From the NCBI RefSeq assembly GCF_034351645.1, contig NZ_CP133782.1, forward strand, positions 5,001-69,000: a stretch of 64,000 nt of DNA. Reading direction: 5' to 3'. Source of the DNA: Pseudomonas sp. DC1.2. Its GTDB lineage: Bacteria > Pseudomonadota > Gammaproteobacteria > Pseudomonadales > Pseudomonadaceae. Positions 27,504 to 36,742 of the stretch are shown here, piece after piece; the first letter of the stretch is position 1; each line of letters starts with the position of its first letter. The position numbers and the translations under genes were made by a program. Under the pieces are notes generated by a model. That model was not told the origin of the DNA. It did no database searches and worked only from the letters and a program-made list of their open reading frames with translations.

Positions 27504-28856
27504 ATGCGTTCGTACCTGTTAAAGGCTTTACCGCTAGCGCTTGCAGCCAGTTTCGTACAAGCACAAACCCTGCCTGAAGCCATGCAACAGGCAATGGATG
27601 TCCATCCTGAAATTCAGGCCGGCGTTAACAGCCGAATGGCCGCCGATTATCAATTAAAAGCGGCCCAAGGTGGATACCTGCCACGGGTCGATTTGTTGGG
27701 CGGTTACGGTCGCGAAGGCACCGACAACGTCACCACGCGTGCCGCCACCGGTAACAATCACTGGGAAACCCTGAACCGCGGCGAGTCCAGTCTGCGACTG
27801 TCGCAAATGGTTTTTGACGGTTTTGCGACGTCCAGCGAAGTGGGACGCCAACAAGCCACCGTTAACTCTCGCGCTTATTCGTTGCTGGGCACTTCGGAGC
27901 GCACTGGGCTGACCGTCGCTCAGGTCTATCTGGACGTGCTGACCCGTCGTGAGTTTGTGCGCCTGGCTGACGAAAACTTGAAGAGCCACGAACGGATTTT
28001 TGACCAAATCAAACTGCGCACGTCGCGCGGTGTGGGCAGCGGCGCTGACCTTGATCAGGCCGAAGCGCGCATGGCGCAGGCTCGCAACAACCTGATCACC
28101 GAGCAGACTAACCTGGCCGATGCCGAGACCAATTTCCTCAGCGCTGTTGGCCAGATGCCCGACCAACTGGAGCGTCCGGCGCCTTTCGTTGCACTGTTGC
28201 CAGTAAGCCTGAACGAAGCCCGCTCGCAGATGCTGGAAAACAGCCCGGTGCTGCGTTCTGCTGAATCCGATATCGCTGCCGCCGAGAAACAGTACGAAGC
28301 GGCCAAGTCGACCTTCTACCCGCGTTTCGATGCCGAACTGGGCCGTACCGCCGACGACAACCTCGACGGCCAGGTCGGTCACAGCAACGAATGGCAAGCC
28401 ATGTTGCGCATGCGCTTCAACCTGTTCGCCGGTGGCAGTAACAAGGCTGACCTGGAATCCAAGTCCTATTTGTCCACTCAGGCGCTGGATATCCGCAACA
28501 ACGCCTTGCGCGTGTTGAACGAAGAACTCGGTTTGGCCTGGAATGCTTTGAACAACGCTAACGCCCAAGTGCCGATCGCCCAGCAGTATGTGGATCACAG
28601 CACTGCCGTGCGCACGGCGTATCAGAAGCAATTCAGCCTGGGTCAGCGCACCTTGCTGGATTTGCTCGACAGTGAAAACGAACTGTTCACCGCTTCCCGC
28701 CGTCTGGCGGAGATCAAGAACATTCAGTTATTTACTCAATATCGAATCAAGGCGACCATGGGCGAGTTGCTCAAGAGCCAGGGAGTGGTCGCACCGTTGG
28801 CATCCGTTGTGCAAAACGACGTGAAGCCAAAGGTCAAACTGCCCGGTATGAATTGA
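27504..28856 (+). CDS. lapE: LapE, TolC-family outer-membrane protein of the LapA exporter
   Basis: Outer-membrane efflux protein of 450 residues with a clear signal peptide (MRSYLLKALPLALAASFVQA) and two OEP repeats typical of TolC/AggA proteins. It forms the outer-membrane channel of the LapBCE type I secretion system. In the two-step secretion model it also holds the LapA retention module in its pore. ATG 27504 is chosen because it begins the signal peptide; an upstream extension to 27435 has no such feature. Followed 35-45 bases later by lapB. Confidence 0.94.
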   Translation: MRSYLLKALPLALAASFVQAQTLPEAMQQAMDVHPEIQAGVNSRMAADYQLKAAQGGYLPRVDLLGGYGREGTDNVTTRAATGNNHWETLNRGESSLRLSQMVFDGFATSSEVGRQQATVNSRAYSLLGTSERTGLTVAQVYLDVLTRREFVRLADENLKSHERIFDQIKLRTSRGVGSGADLDQAEARMAQARNNLITEQTNLADAETNFLSAVGQMPDQLERPAPFVALLPVSLNEARSQMLENSPVLRSAESDIAAAEKQYEAAKSTFYPRFDAELGRTADDNLDGQVGHSNEWQAMLRMRFNLFAGGSNKADLESKSYLSTQALDIRNNALRVLNEELGLAWNALNNANAQVPIAQQYVDHSTAVRTAYQKQFSLGQRTLLDLLDSENELFTASRRLAEIKNIQLFTQYRIKATMGELLKSQGVVAPLASVVQNDVKPKVKLPGMN

Positions 28857-28899
28857 GCAGAACCTTAATTGTTCAATTTGTTAGCCAAGAGTGCCGAGC

Positions 28900-31056
28900 G
28901 TGGAATCAGAAGTCAGTCGAGTTCATCTCATTCATGATCCTCGCGCGTTGCACGACGACCCATTACTGGATGGCTTGTTAGCTCTTTGCACCTTGCATCA
29001 GAAGCCGGCCAGTGCGGCGATGCTGACCACCGGCCTGCCGTTGCCCAAACAACGCCTGAGCGTTGAGTTGCTGCCCCGCGCAGCCGCTCGCGCCGGCCTC
29101 CAGGGACGGGTGCTGGTACGTAAGCTGGAAGACATTCCAGCGATTGCGATGCCAACGCTGTTACTGCTCAAGGGTGGGCGCAGCGCCGTGTTGCTCGGCT
29201 GGCAAGGTGAAGACCAGGCCCGCTTGCTCCTCAGTGAAAGCGACGGCGGCGAATGCCTCGTCAGCCGTGAGGTCCTGGCCGACGACTACATTGGCAAAGT
29301 TTTCTTCGCTCAGCCCCAGCACAAATTCGATGTCAATCACGGCACGTTGATTCCACGTGCGCGCTCGTGGTTTCGCGACACGCTGAAGCGCTCGCGCTGG
29401 CTGTACGCCGACGCCATTGCCGCCAGCTTCCTGATCAACATCATCGCCATGGCTGCGCCGCTGTTCGTGATGAACGTCTACGATCGCGTGGTGCCGAACC
29501 AGGCCGAATCGACGTTGTGGGTACTGGCAATCGGCATCACCGGCGCATACCTGTTCGACCTGATCCTAAAAAGCCTGCGCAGTCTTTGCCTGGACCTGGC
29601 CGGCAAGAAAACCGACCTGATTATTTCCGCAACGCTGTTCGAGCGCATTGTCGGTATGGCCATGAAGTACCGCCCGGCCAGGGTTGGCAGCTTCGCCCAG
29701 AACATCCACGAGTTTCAAAGCCTGCGGGACTTCCTTGCGTCACTGACCCTCACCAGCCTGATCGACCTGCCGTTTACGTTGCTGATCTTCATGGTCATTG
29801 CCATTCTCGGTGGGCATTTGGTGTGGATTCCGGTGTTAGCGTTCCCGATTGCGTTGTTGATCGGTTATGCCTTGCAAAAGCCGCTGGTGGCGACCATGGA
29901 ACGGACCATGGCGCTCGCTGCCGAGCGTCAGTCCAGCCTGATCGAAACCCTCGCCGGCCTCGATGCAGTGAAGGTGAACAACGCCGAAAGCGAACGTCAG
30001 TATCAGTGGGAACAAACCATCGGCACCCTCAGTCGTCTTGAGTTGCGGGTGAAAATGCTCTCCGGTCTGGCGATGAACATCACCTTGCTGATCCAGCAAC
30101 TGGCCGGGGTGATCATGATCGTGTTCGGTGTGTACCAGATCATCGACGGCCACCTGAGCATGGGCGGGCTGATTGCGTGCTACATGCTCAGCGGTCGCGC
30201 CCTCAGCCCGCTGGCTTCGTTGTCCGGTTTGTTGACCCGGTATCAGCAAGCGCGGGTGACCATGTCATCGGTCGACCAGATGATGGAACTGCCCCAGGAG
30301 CGTAATTTCGAAGAGCGCCCACTGAGTCGCAAAGTCCTTCAGGGCGGCATCGAGTGCCGGCAACTGAACTTCACGTACCCGGACCAACAGAACGCGGCGT
30401 TGAAGAACATCAACCTGATCATCAAGCCCGGCGAAAAGATCGGCATCATCGGTCGCAGTGGCTCCGGCAAAAGTTCCCTGGCCAAGTTGCTGGTGGGGCT
30501 GTATCAGCCGGACAACGGTGCGTTATTGGTGGATGGCGTCGACATCCGTCAGATCGATGTCAGCGAGCTGCGCCACAACATCGGCTATGTGCCCCAGGAC
30601 ATCCAATTGCTCGCCGGCACCTTGCGCGACAATCTGGTGTCGGGCGCTCGCTATGTAGAGGACGAAATGGTGCTGCAAGCCGCCGAATTGGCCGGCGTCC
30701 ATGAGTTCGCCCGTTTGCACCCGCAAGGCTATGAACTGCAAGTCGGCGAGCGTGGGCAGAACTTGTCCGGCGGTCAGCGGCAGAACGTCGCCCTGGCCCG
30801 CGCGCTGTTGCTCAACCCGCCGATTTTGTTGCTCGACGAACCCACCAGCGCCATGGACAACACCGGCGAAGAACGCCTTAAACAGCGCCTGACCGCTGTG
30901 GTTGAAAGCAAGACCGTGGTGCTGGTCACGCACCGTGCCTCGCTGCTGTCGTTGGTCGATCGCTTGATCGTTATCGACCGCGGACAAATTCTCGCCGACG
31001 GCCCGAAAGCCGTTGTGATGGAAGCGTTGAAGAAGGGGCAGATCAGTGTTGCTTAA
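28900..31056 (+). CDS. lapB: LapB, type I secretion ABC transporter with inactive C39-like domain
   Basis: Inner-membrane ABC exporter of about 718 residues. Residues 1-150 form a C39-like domain without the catalytic cysteine motif, as in HlyB-like exporters that bind but do not cut their substrate. A six-helix membrane domain spans about 160-440 and the ATPase domain follows. Walker A is GRSGSGKSS (near 518), the signature LSGGQRQNVALARA, Walker B ILLLDEPTSAMD and the H-loop VTHR. It energises LapA export. GTG 28900 (MESEVSR) is chosen; GTG 28891 is an alternative three codons upstream. Overlaps lapC by 11 bases. Confidence 0.94.
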   Translation: MESEVSRVHLIHDPRALHDDPLLDGLLALCTLHQKPASAAMLTTGLPLPKQRLSVELLPRAAARAGLQGRVLVRKLEDIPAIAMPTLLLLKGGRSAVLLGWQGEDQARLLLSESDGGECLVSREVLADDYIGKVFFAQPQHKFDVNHGTLIPRARSWFRDTLKRSRWLYADAIAASFLINIIAMAAPLFVMNVYDRVVPNQAESTLWVLAIGITGAYLFDLILKSLRSLCLDLAGKKTDLIISATLFERIVGMAMKYRPARVGSFAQNIHEFQSLRDFLASLTLTSLIDLPFTLLIFMVIAILGGHLVWIPVLAFPIALLIGYALQKPLVATMERTMALAAERQSSLIETLAGLDAVKVNNAESERQYQWEQTIGTLSRLELRVKMLSGLAMNITLLIQQLAGVIMIVFGVYQIIDGHLSMGGLIACYMLSGRALSPLASLSGLLTRYQQARVTMSSVDQMMELPQERNFEERPLSRKVLQGGIECRQLNFTYPDQQNAALKNINLIIKPGEKIGIIGRSGSGKSSLAKLLVGLYQPDNGALLVDGVDIRQIDVSELRHNIGYVPQDIQLLAGTLRDNLVSGARYVEDEMVLQAAELAGVHEFARLHPQGYELQVGERGQNLSGGQRQNVALARALLLNPPILLLDEPTSAMDNTGEERLKQRLTAVVESKTVVLVTHRASLLSLVDRLIVIDRGQILADGPKAVVMEALKKGQISVA

Positions 31057-32413
31057 GTCGGGTTTCAAAGATTCGATCCGTCGTTACTTCAAAGGCTCTG
31101 CCTCGCTGCAAGGCCAGCCATTGCCCGAAGTCAACAAGGCGCTGATCGAAGATGCGCCGCGCGTGGTGCGGCTGACGATCTGGACGATCATCGGCTTCTT
31201 CGTGTTCCTGATGCTGTGGGCCAACTTCGCCGTCATTGACGAAGTGACCAAGGGCGACGGCAAGGCCATTCCATCGTCCAAGATCCAGAAAATCCAGAAC
31301 CTTGAGGGCGGGATTGTCTCTGAACTGTTCGTCAAGGAAGGGCAGATCGTCGAGGCTGGCGCCCCGTTGATTCGGCTGGACGACACCCGGTTCGCCTCCA
31401 ACGTTGGAGAGACCGAAGCGGATCGCCTGTCGATGGTACTGCGCGTGGAACGCTTGAGCGCTGAGGTCGATGACCGTCCACTGAAGTTCCCTGCCGACGT
31501 CCTCAAGGCGGTGCCTAACCAAGCCAAAAGCGAAGAGTCGCTATACACCAGCCGTCGCCAGCAATTGCACGACGAAATTGGCGGTTTGCAGGAACAGTTG
31601 ATCCAGCGCCAGCAAGAGCTGCGTGAGTTCACTTCCAAACAGGCGCAGTACCGCAGTGGCCTGGCATTGCAGCGCCAGGAAATCAACATGTCCGAACCGC
31701 TGGTGGCTCAGGGTGCGGTGTCACCGGTGGAAGTGCTGCGACTCAAGCGCTCCGAGGTGGAAACCCGTGGGCAACTGGACGCCACGACCCTGGCGATTCC
31801 TCGTGCCGAATCGGCGATCAAGGAAGTACAGCGCAAGATTGACGAGACGCGCGGCAAATTCCGCAGCGACGCCCTGACCCAACTCAACGAAGCCCGTACT
31901 GACCTGAATAAGGCGCAGGCCACAGGTAAAGCACTGGAAGATCGCGTCAGCCGCACGCTGGTCACCTCGCCCGTGCGTGGCATCGTCAACAAGTTGCTGG
32001 TAAACACCATCGGTGGCGTGATCCAGCCGGGCAGCGACCTGGTGGAAATCGTGCCGCTGGACGACACCTTGCTGGTGGAGGCGAAGATCCGTCCGCAGGA
32101 CATCGCGTTCCTGCATCCGGGGCAAGAGGCGACGGTGAAGTTCACTGCCTATGACTACACCATTTATGGTGGGCTCAAAGCCAAGCTTGAGCAGATCGGT
32201 GCCGACACTATTACCGATGAAGACAAGAAGACCACGTACTACATCATCAAGCTGCGTACTGACCGCAGCCACTTGGGGACCGATGAAAAGCCGCTGCTGA
32301 TCATCCCCGGGATGGTCGCATCGGTAGACATCATTACCGGCAAGAAGACCATTCTCAGCTACTTGCTCAAGCCGATTATCCGGGCGCGGGCCGAGGCGCT
32401 GCATGAGCGATAA
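31046..32413 (+). CDS. lapC: LapC, HlyD-family membrane fusion protein
   Basis: Periplasmic adaptor of 455 residues with one N-terminal membrane helix (around residues 35-58), a biotinyl-lipoyl-like segment (IQNLEGGIVSELFVKEGQIV), a long coiled coil (about 120-290) and a C-terminal beta region. It links LapB to LapE. GTG 31046 has AAGGGG eight bases upstream and overlaps the end of lapB, so the pair is translationally linked. The C-terminal PIIRARAEALHER is typical of LapC/HlyD relatives. Confidence 0.94.
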   Translation: MLLKSGFKDSIRRYFKGSASLQGQPLPEVNKALIEDAPRVVRLTIWTIIGFFVFLMLWANFAVIDEVTKGDGKAIPSSKIQKIQNLEGGIVSELFVKEGQIVEAGAPLIRLDDTRFASNVGETEADRLSMVLRVERLSAEVDDRPLKFPADVLKAVPNQAKSEESLYTSRRQQLHDEIGGLQEQLIQRQQELREFTSKQAQYRSGLALQRQEINMSEPLVAQGAVSPVEVLRLKRSEVETRGQLDATTLAIPRAESAIKEVQRKIDETRGKFRSDALTQLNEARTDLNKAQATGKALEDRVSRTLVTSPVRGIVNKLLVNTIGGVIQPGSDLVEIVPLDDTLLVEAKIRPQDIAFLHPGQEATVKFTAYDYTIYGGLKAKLEQIGADTITDEDKKTTYYIIKLRTDRSHLGTDEKPLLIIPGMVASVDIITGKKTILSYLLKPIIRARAEALHER

Positions 32414-32702
32414 ACCTGCCTGATCATTCCCACGCACCGCGTCGGAGTGCCGCCATGGCGCTCCGAGTCCACTGTGACGCAGAGCGTCGCGGGATGTGTT
32501 CCCACGCAGGAGCGTGGGAACAATCGGTGGCATATCGTTATGCACTAACGGTATTTAAATTCTAATTCTTATACCCATATAGTCACTCCCCTGCGTACCT
32601 TCCGACCAATCGGCGCGCCGCACGACACGAACCAACACGGGACCTCCGTGAGTTTCTGATCGTCGCGCGCGCTACGGCGTGCCGTGCGTGGGAGTGATTT
32701 TT
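32414..32702. other. Intergenic region with repeat element and AT-rich promoter segment
   Basis: The first part holds a dispersed repeat. From about 32535 to 32600 an AT-rich stretch (TATTTAAATTCTAATTCTTATACCC) probably contains the promoter of the dioxygenase/importer operon. No gene is seen. Confidence 0.5.
32421..32526. repeat. Dispersed Pseudomonas hairpin repeat
   Basis: Element with outer arms ATTCCCACGC / GCGTGGGAACAAT and an inner GACGCAGAGCGTC dyad. It belongs to the common intergenic GTTCCCACGC repeat type of fluorescent pseudomonads. It sits just after the lapC stop and could also act in transcript ending. Confidence 0.7.
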
Positions 32703-33605
32703 ATGTCAGTCGTCTCTTTTTCTGAAAAACCTGCTTCTCAAAGCATCGCGCCGCAAGTGTTCGACATCCGCCCGTTCAGCGATGCCGTCGGTGCCGAAAT
32801 CGTTGGCCTGGACCTGTCCCGCCCCATTAATGAGCAGGATTTCTCGCGCATCCACCGCGCGCACCTGGATCATCACGTCGTGGTGTTTCGCGATCAACGC
32901 ATTACCCCCGAGCAACAAATTGCCTTCAGCCGCCGCTTCGGCGTGTTGCAGATCCATGTGCTCAAACAGTTTCTGCTGGCCGGGCACCCGGAAATCCTCA
33001 TCGTGTCCAACATCATCGAAAACGGTGTCGCCGTTGGCCTCGGTGACGCCGGCAAATTCTGGCATTCGGACTTGTCCTATAAAGAACTGCCGAGTCTGGG
33101 CTCGATGTTGCACGCCCAGGAGCTGCCGGCCGAAGGAGGCGACACGCTGTTCGCCGACATGCACAAAGCCTGGGACGGTTTGCCCGAGGGGCTGCGCAAA
33201 GCGGTCGAAGGTCGTTCGGCTGCGCATTCTTACACCGCGCGCTACAGCGAAACCAAATTCGAAGGCCATTGGCGCCCGACCTTGACGCCTGAGCAACTGG
33301 CTCAGGTCGCTGAAGTCTTACACCCGATTGTTCGCACTCACCCGGAAAATGGGCGCAAGGCGTTGTTTGTCAGCGAGGGGTTCACCACCCGCATTGTTGG
33401 TTTGCCGCAAGACGAGAGCAAACAGCTGCTCGCCGAGCTGCATGCCCATAGCGTGTTGCCGCAAAACATCTACCGCCATCAATGGCAGCCCCATGACCTG
33501 GTGTTCTGGGACAACCGCTCTTTGATTCACTTGGCCGCCGGCTGCCCAAACGCGCTGCGCCGCAAGCTGTATCGCACCACCATCCAGGGCGACGCGCCTT
33601 TCTGA
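32703..33605 (+). CDS. TauD/TfdA-family 2-oxoglutarate-dependent dioxygenase
   Basis: Protein of 300 residues with the iron-binding facial triad HxD (FWHSDLSY) and a distal His (RSLIHLAAG), followed by the arginine-containing RRKLYRTT that binds 2-oxoglutarate in the family. It oxidatively breaks down a small substrate, often a sulfonate, sulfate ester or aryloxy acid. The linked SsuA/TauA-like importer suggests a sulfur compound (inference). ATG 32703 has GGGAG upstream; an eight-codon longer frame was not preferred. First gene of a four-gene operon. Confidence 0.9.
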   Translation: MSVVSFSEKPASQSIAPQVFDIRPFSDAVGAEIVGLDLSRPINEQDFSRIHRAHLDHHVVVFRDQRITPEQQIAFSRRFGVLQIHVLKQFLLAGHPEILIVSNIIENGVAVGLGDAGKFWHSDLSYKELPSLGSMLHAQELPAEGGDTLFADMHKAWDGLPEGLRKAVEGRSAAHSYTARYSETKFEGHWRPTLTPEQLAQVAEVLHPIVRTHPENGRKALFVSEGFTTRIVGLPQDESKQLLAELHAHSVLPQNIYRHQWQPHDLVFWDNRSLIHLAAGCPNALRRKLYRTTIQGDAPF

Positions 33606-33622
33606 TTTGCCGGAGAACTACC

Positions 33623-34648
33623 ATGTCCAAACGTCTCGCGTTGGCGCCGTTGGCGGCTGCCCTCGGTCTGGGTTTCAGCCTGCTCGCCGGTAGTCTGGTG
33701 GCGCCGACCATGGCCCACGCCGAAGGTGAAATCCGTATCGCCGAGCAGTTCGGCATCGTTTATCTATTACTCAACGTGGTACGCGATCAGAACCTGATCG
33801 AGAAGTACGGTAAGCAGGAAGGTATCGACATCAAGGTTGACTGGACCCAGCTCTCGGGCGGTGCGGCGGTCAACGACGCGTTGCTTTGCGGCTCCATCGA
33901 CATTGCCGGTGCCGGCGTCGGTCCGCTGCTGACCATTTGGGATCGGACCCACGGCAAGCAGAATGTCAAAGCCGTGGCTTCGCTCGGTAATTTTCCTTAC
34001 TACCTGTTGAGCAATAATCCAAACGTTAAAACCATCGCCGACTTTACCGAGAAGGACCGCATTGCAGTGCCGGCGGTCGGGGTCTCGGTGCAGTCGCGCT
34101 TCCTGCAATACGCGGCGGCCAAGCAGTGGGGCGACAAGGAGTTTAATCGCCTCGACTCGTACACCGTGGCCGTTCCGCACCCCGACGCGACCGCTGCGTT
34201 GATCGCCGGTGGCACCGAGTTGTCCGGACACTTTTCCAACCCGCCGTTCCAGGATCAGGCGCTGAAAAATCCCAACGTCCACGTGGTGCTCAATTCCTAT
34301 GACGTGCTTGGTCCGAACTCGCCGACGGTGCTGTTTGCCACCGAAAAATTTCGCGACGAGAACCCGAAAACCTACAAAGCCTTTGTCGAGGCGCTGACCG
34401 AAGCCGCCGATTTCGCGCAGAACGATAAAGGCGCGGCGGCGGACACTTACCTTCGTGTGACCAAGGCAAAAATCGACCGCGCGACACTGCTGAAAATCAT
34501 CGATAACCCGCAATTCGAATTCAGCGTGACGCCGAAGAACACCTACCCCTTGGCAGAGTTCATGTACCGCGTCGGCGCGATCAAAAACAAACCGGATTCG
34601 TGGAAGGACTATTTCTTCCAGGACGCCAAGCCGCTGCAAGGGAGCTGA
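33623..34648 (+). CDS. ABC transporter substrate-binding protein (SsuA/TauA/NMT1-like)
   Basis: Periplasmic binding protein of 341 residues with a Sec signal peptide ending around MAHA-EG. The NMT1/SsuA-like fold is suggested by early IRIAEQFGIVYLLLNVV and the GGAAVNDALLCGSIDIAGAG motif. It captures the substrate for the adjacent ATPase and permease. Substrate not known; sulfonates, taurine or sulfate esters are the family's usual ligands. It lies 17 bases after the dioxygenase gene. Confidence 0.88.
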   Translation: MSKRLALAPLAAALGLGFSLLAGSLVAPTMAHAEGEIRIAEQFGIVYLLLNVVRDQNLIEKYGKQEGIDIKVDWTQLSGGAAVNDALLCGSIDIAGAGVGPLLTIWDRTHGKQNVKAVASLGNFPYYLLSNNPNVKTIADFTEKDRIAVPAVGVSVQSRFLQYAAAKQWGDKEFNRLDSYTVAVPHPDATAALIAGGTELSGHFSNPPFQDQALKNPNVHVVLNSYDVLGPNSPTVLFATEKFRDENPKTYKAFVEALTEAADFAQNDKGAAADTYLRVTKAKIDRATLLKIIDNPQFEFSVTPKNTYPLAEFMYRVGAIKNKPDSWKDYFFQDAKPLQGS

Positions 34649-34653
34649 TCTGG

Positions 34654-35514
34654 ATGAACGCTTCCCTGCAAGGCCACACGGTCAGCAACCCCATCAACAC
34701 CTCCGATGCGTTGCTGTCGGTCAATAACGTCAGCCTGGAATACCGCACCGCGCAGCGTGTGGTTCGGGCGACGCATCAGGTCAGTTTCGACATCGATGCA
34801 GCCGAGCGCTTTGTGCTGCTTGGGCCCTCCGGCTGCGGTAAATCAACCTTGCTCAAAGCCGTGGCGGGGTTCATCCAGCCCTGTGAGGGAGAGATCCGGC
34901 TTCAAGGACGCACCGTTAATGCACCCGGTCCGGACCGCATCGTGGTGTTTCAGGAGTTTGATCAACTGCCGCCGTGGAAAACCGTCAAACAGAACGTGAT
35001 GTTTGCGCTGCTGGCATCGAAAACCCTCAAGCGTAAAGAGGCTGAAGAGCGCGCGCGGCACTATCTGGACAAAGTCGGGCTGTCGGCGTTTGCCGATGCC
35101 TATCCACATACCTTGTCCGGCGGTATGAAGGCGCGAGTAGCGATTGCTCGGGCGCTGGCCATGCAGCCGAAAATCCTGCTGATGGACGAACCCTTTGCGG
35201 CGCTCGATGCGCTGACCCGCCGCAAGATGCAGGAAGAGTTGCTGCTGCTCTGGGAGGAGGTGCGTTTCACATTGCTGTTCGTGACGCACTCCATTGAAGA
35301 AGCGCTGGTGGTGGGCAATCGAATCTTGCTGCTTTCGCCGCATCCAGGGCGGGTACGGGCTGAGGTCCACAGTCATCAATACGATTTGCACAGCCTCGGC
35401 GGTGCGGCTTTTCAAGCGTCGGCGCGGCGTATTCATCGGCTGTTGTTCGATGAAGGCCAGTCCCCGCAAGCCGAGCGCGAGCTGGGTTTCGCGGATGTTC
35501 GTATTGCTTATTGA
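34654..35514 (+). CDS. ABC transporter ATP-binding protein (SsuB/TauB-like)
   Basis: ATPase subunit of 286 residues. Walker A is GPSGCGKST, the Q-loop VFQEFDQLPPWKTV, the signature LSGGMKARVAIARALA, Walker B ILLMDEPFAALD and the H-loop VTHS. It matches nitrate/sulfonate/taurine importers. ATG 34654 follows GGGAGCTGATCTGG and lies five bases after the binding-protein stop; the longer frame from 34600 overlaps that gene and was rejected. Confidence 0.92.
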   Translation: MNASLQGHTVSNPINTSDALLSVNNVSLEYRTAQRVVRATHQVSFDIDAAERFVLLGPSGCGKSTLLKAVAGFIQPCEGEIRLQGRTVNAPGPDRIVVFQEFDQLPPWKTVKQNVMFALLASKTLKRKEAEERARHYLDKVGLSAFADAYPHTLSGGMKARVAIARALAMQPKILLMDEPFAALDALTRRKMQEELLLLWEEVRFTLLFVTHSIEEALVVGNRILLLSPHPGRVRAEVHSHQYDLHSLGGAAFQASARRIHRLLFDEGQSPQAERELGFADVRIAY

Positions 35515-35534
35515 GCTGCCTGGAGGATCGCCCG

Positions 35535-36401
35535 ATGAGCTACTCATCATCCCCGCGTCATGAATTCGAAACGGTTCTTCAACCCCTCACCAGCGTGCCG
35601 CTGGAGCGTGAGCGGCCCCTCGGGCAACGCCTCTGGCAGCAAGGTTGGCTGCGCAAAAGCCTGATCCTGATTTTGCTGGCGGTGCTGTGGGAGGTGGTCG
35701 CGCGTATTCAGAACAACGACTTGCTGTTGCCGAGCTTTTTACAAACCAGCAGCGCGCTGTACGACGGCCTGCTCAGTGGCGAGTTGCTGGGCAAGGTGTG
35801 GATTTCGCTGGTGGTGTTGCTCAAGGGTTACCTGATCGGCATTGTTCTGGCGTTTGCCCTGACGACGTTGGCGGTATCGACGCAGTTGGGGCGCGATTTG
35901 TTGAGCACGTTGACCTCGATGTTTAATCCTTTGCCGGCAATTGCCCTGCTGCCGCTGGCGTTGCTGTGGTTCGGTCTGGGGCAGAACAGCCTGATTTTCG
36001 TGCTGGTGCATTCGGTGCTTTGGGCCTTGGCGTTGAACACCTACGCCGGGTTTCTCGGCGTCTCGCACACCCTACGCATGGCCGGGCGCAACTATGGTTT
36101 GAAGGGCATGCGCTTTGTGTTGTTCATCCTGATCCCGGCGGCGCTGCCGTCGATTCTTGCCGGTCTGAAAATTGGTTGGGCGTTTGCCTGGCGCACGTTG
36201 ATTGCCGCCGAACTGGTGTTCGGTGCGACCAGCGGCAAGGGTGGGCTGGGTTGGTACATTTTTCAGAATCGCAATGAGCTGTACACCGACAAGGTTTTTG
36301 CTGGCTTGGCGGTGGTGATCCTGATTGGGTTGCTGGCAGAGAATCTACTGTTTGACACGCTGGAGCGGGTGACGGTGAAACGCTGGGGGATGCAGCGTTA
36401 G
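35535..36401 (+). CDS. ABC transporter permease (SsuC/TauC-like)
   Basis: Inner-membrane permease of 288 residues with about six helices and the BPD-type EAA loop around AGRNYGLKGMRFVLFILIPAALPS. It forms the channel for the substrate. ATG 35535 is preceded by GGAGG at good spacing; an earlier in-frame start at 35511 overlaps the ATPase gene. Last gene of the operon. Confidence 0.91.
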   Translation: MSYSSSPRHEFETVLQPLTSVPLERERPLGQRLWQQGWLRKSLILILLAVLWEVVARIQNNDLLLPSFLQTSSALYDGLLSGELLGKVWISLVVLLKGYLIGIVLAFALTTLAVSTQLGRDLLSTLTSMFNPLPAIALLPLALLWFGLGQNSLIFVLVHSVLWALALNTYAGFLGVSHTLRMAGRNYGLKGMRFVLFILIPAALPSILAGLKIGWAFAWRTLIAAELVFGATSGKGGLGWYIFQNRNELYTDKVFAGLAVVILIGLLAENLLFDTLERVTVKRWGMQR

Positions 36402-36742
36402 GTTTTGCGCGGGCAGGCAAGGCACTTTGCAATTAAGCCCGCTTTCAGGTGAATGGAGTGTGTGCCTGGGTTATGCCTGCGACACCGACCAACGGTTCGA
36501 GACGGGTGACCCCGACACCAAACGTCATGAAGGAGCCCACAAATACGTCCATAAGTACTCATCCTTCAGGTGCGTGATCTGGCGGGCCCCGTGTCGGCGC
36601 GTGGCCCGCCCCGGAGCTGCTGGGCTGCCGGATGTCGCTATGAGCAACGCCAGCATCGACGACTACCCTGTGGCTGGCCTAAAGTGACGGCATATTTCAG
36701 GGATACACCGTCGTGGTTTTTCCGGCACCGCATGAGGAAGTA
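36402..36742. other. Intergenic region, no gene supported
   Basis: Contains a perfect 8-base dyad GGCGGGCC / GGCCCGCC at 36581-36610 without a T-run, and an 86-codon frame (36427-36687) with no family resemblance and no good ribosome site. The promoter of the following glycosyltransferase gene should lie here. Confidence 0.5.

Noticed and set aside
36427..36687. 86-codon frame before the glycosyltransferase
   Set aside because: No recognisable family, odd composition, and no ribosome site; left as intergenic.
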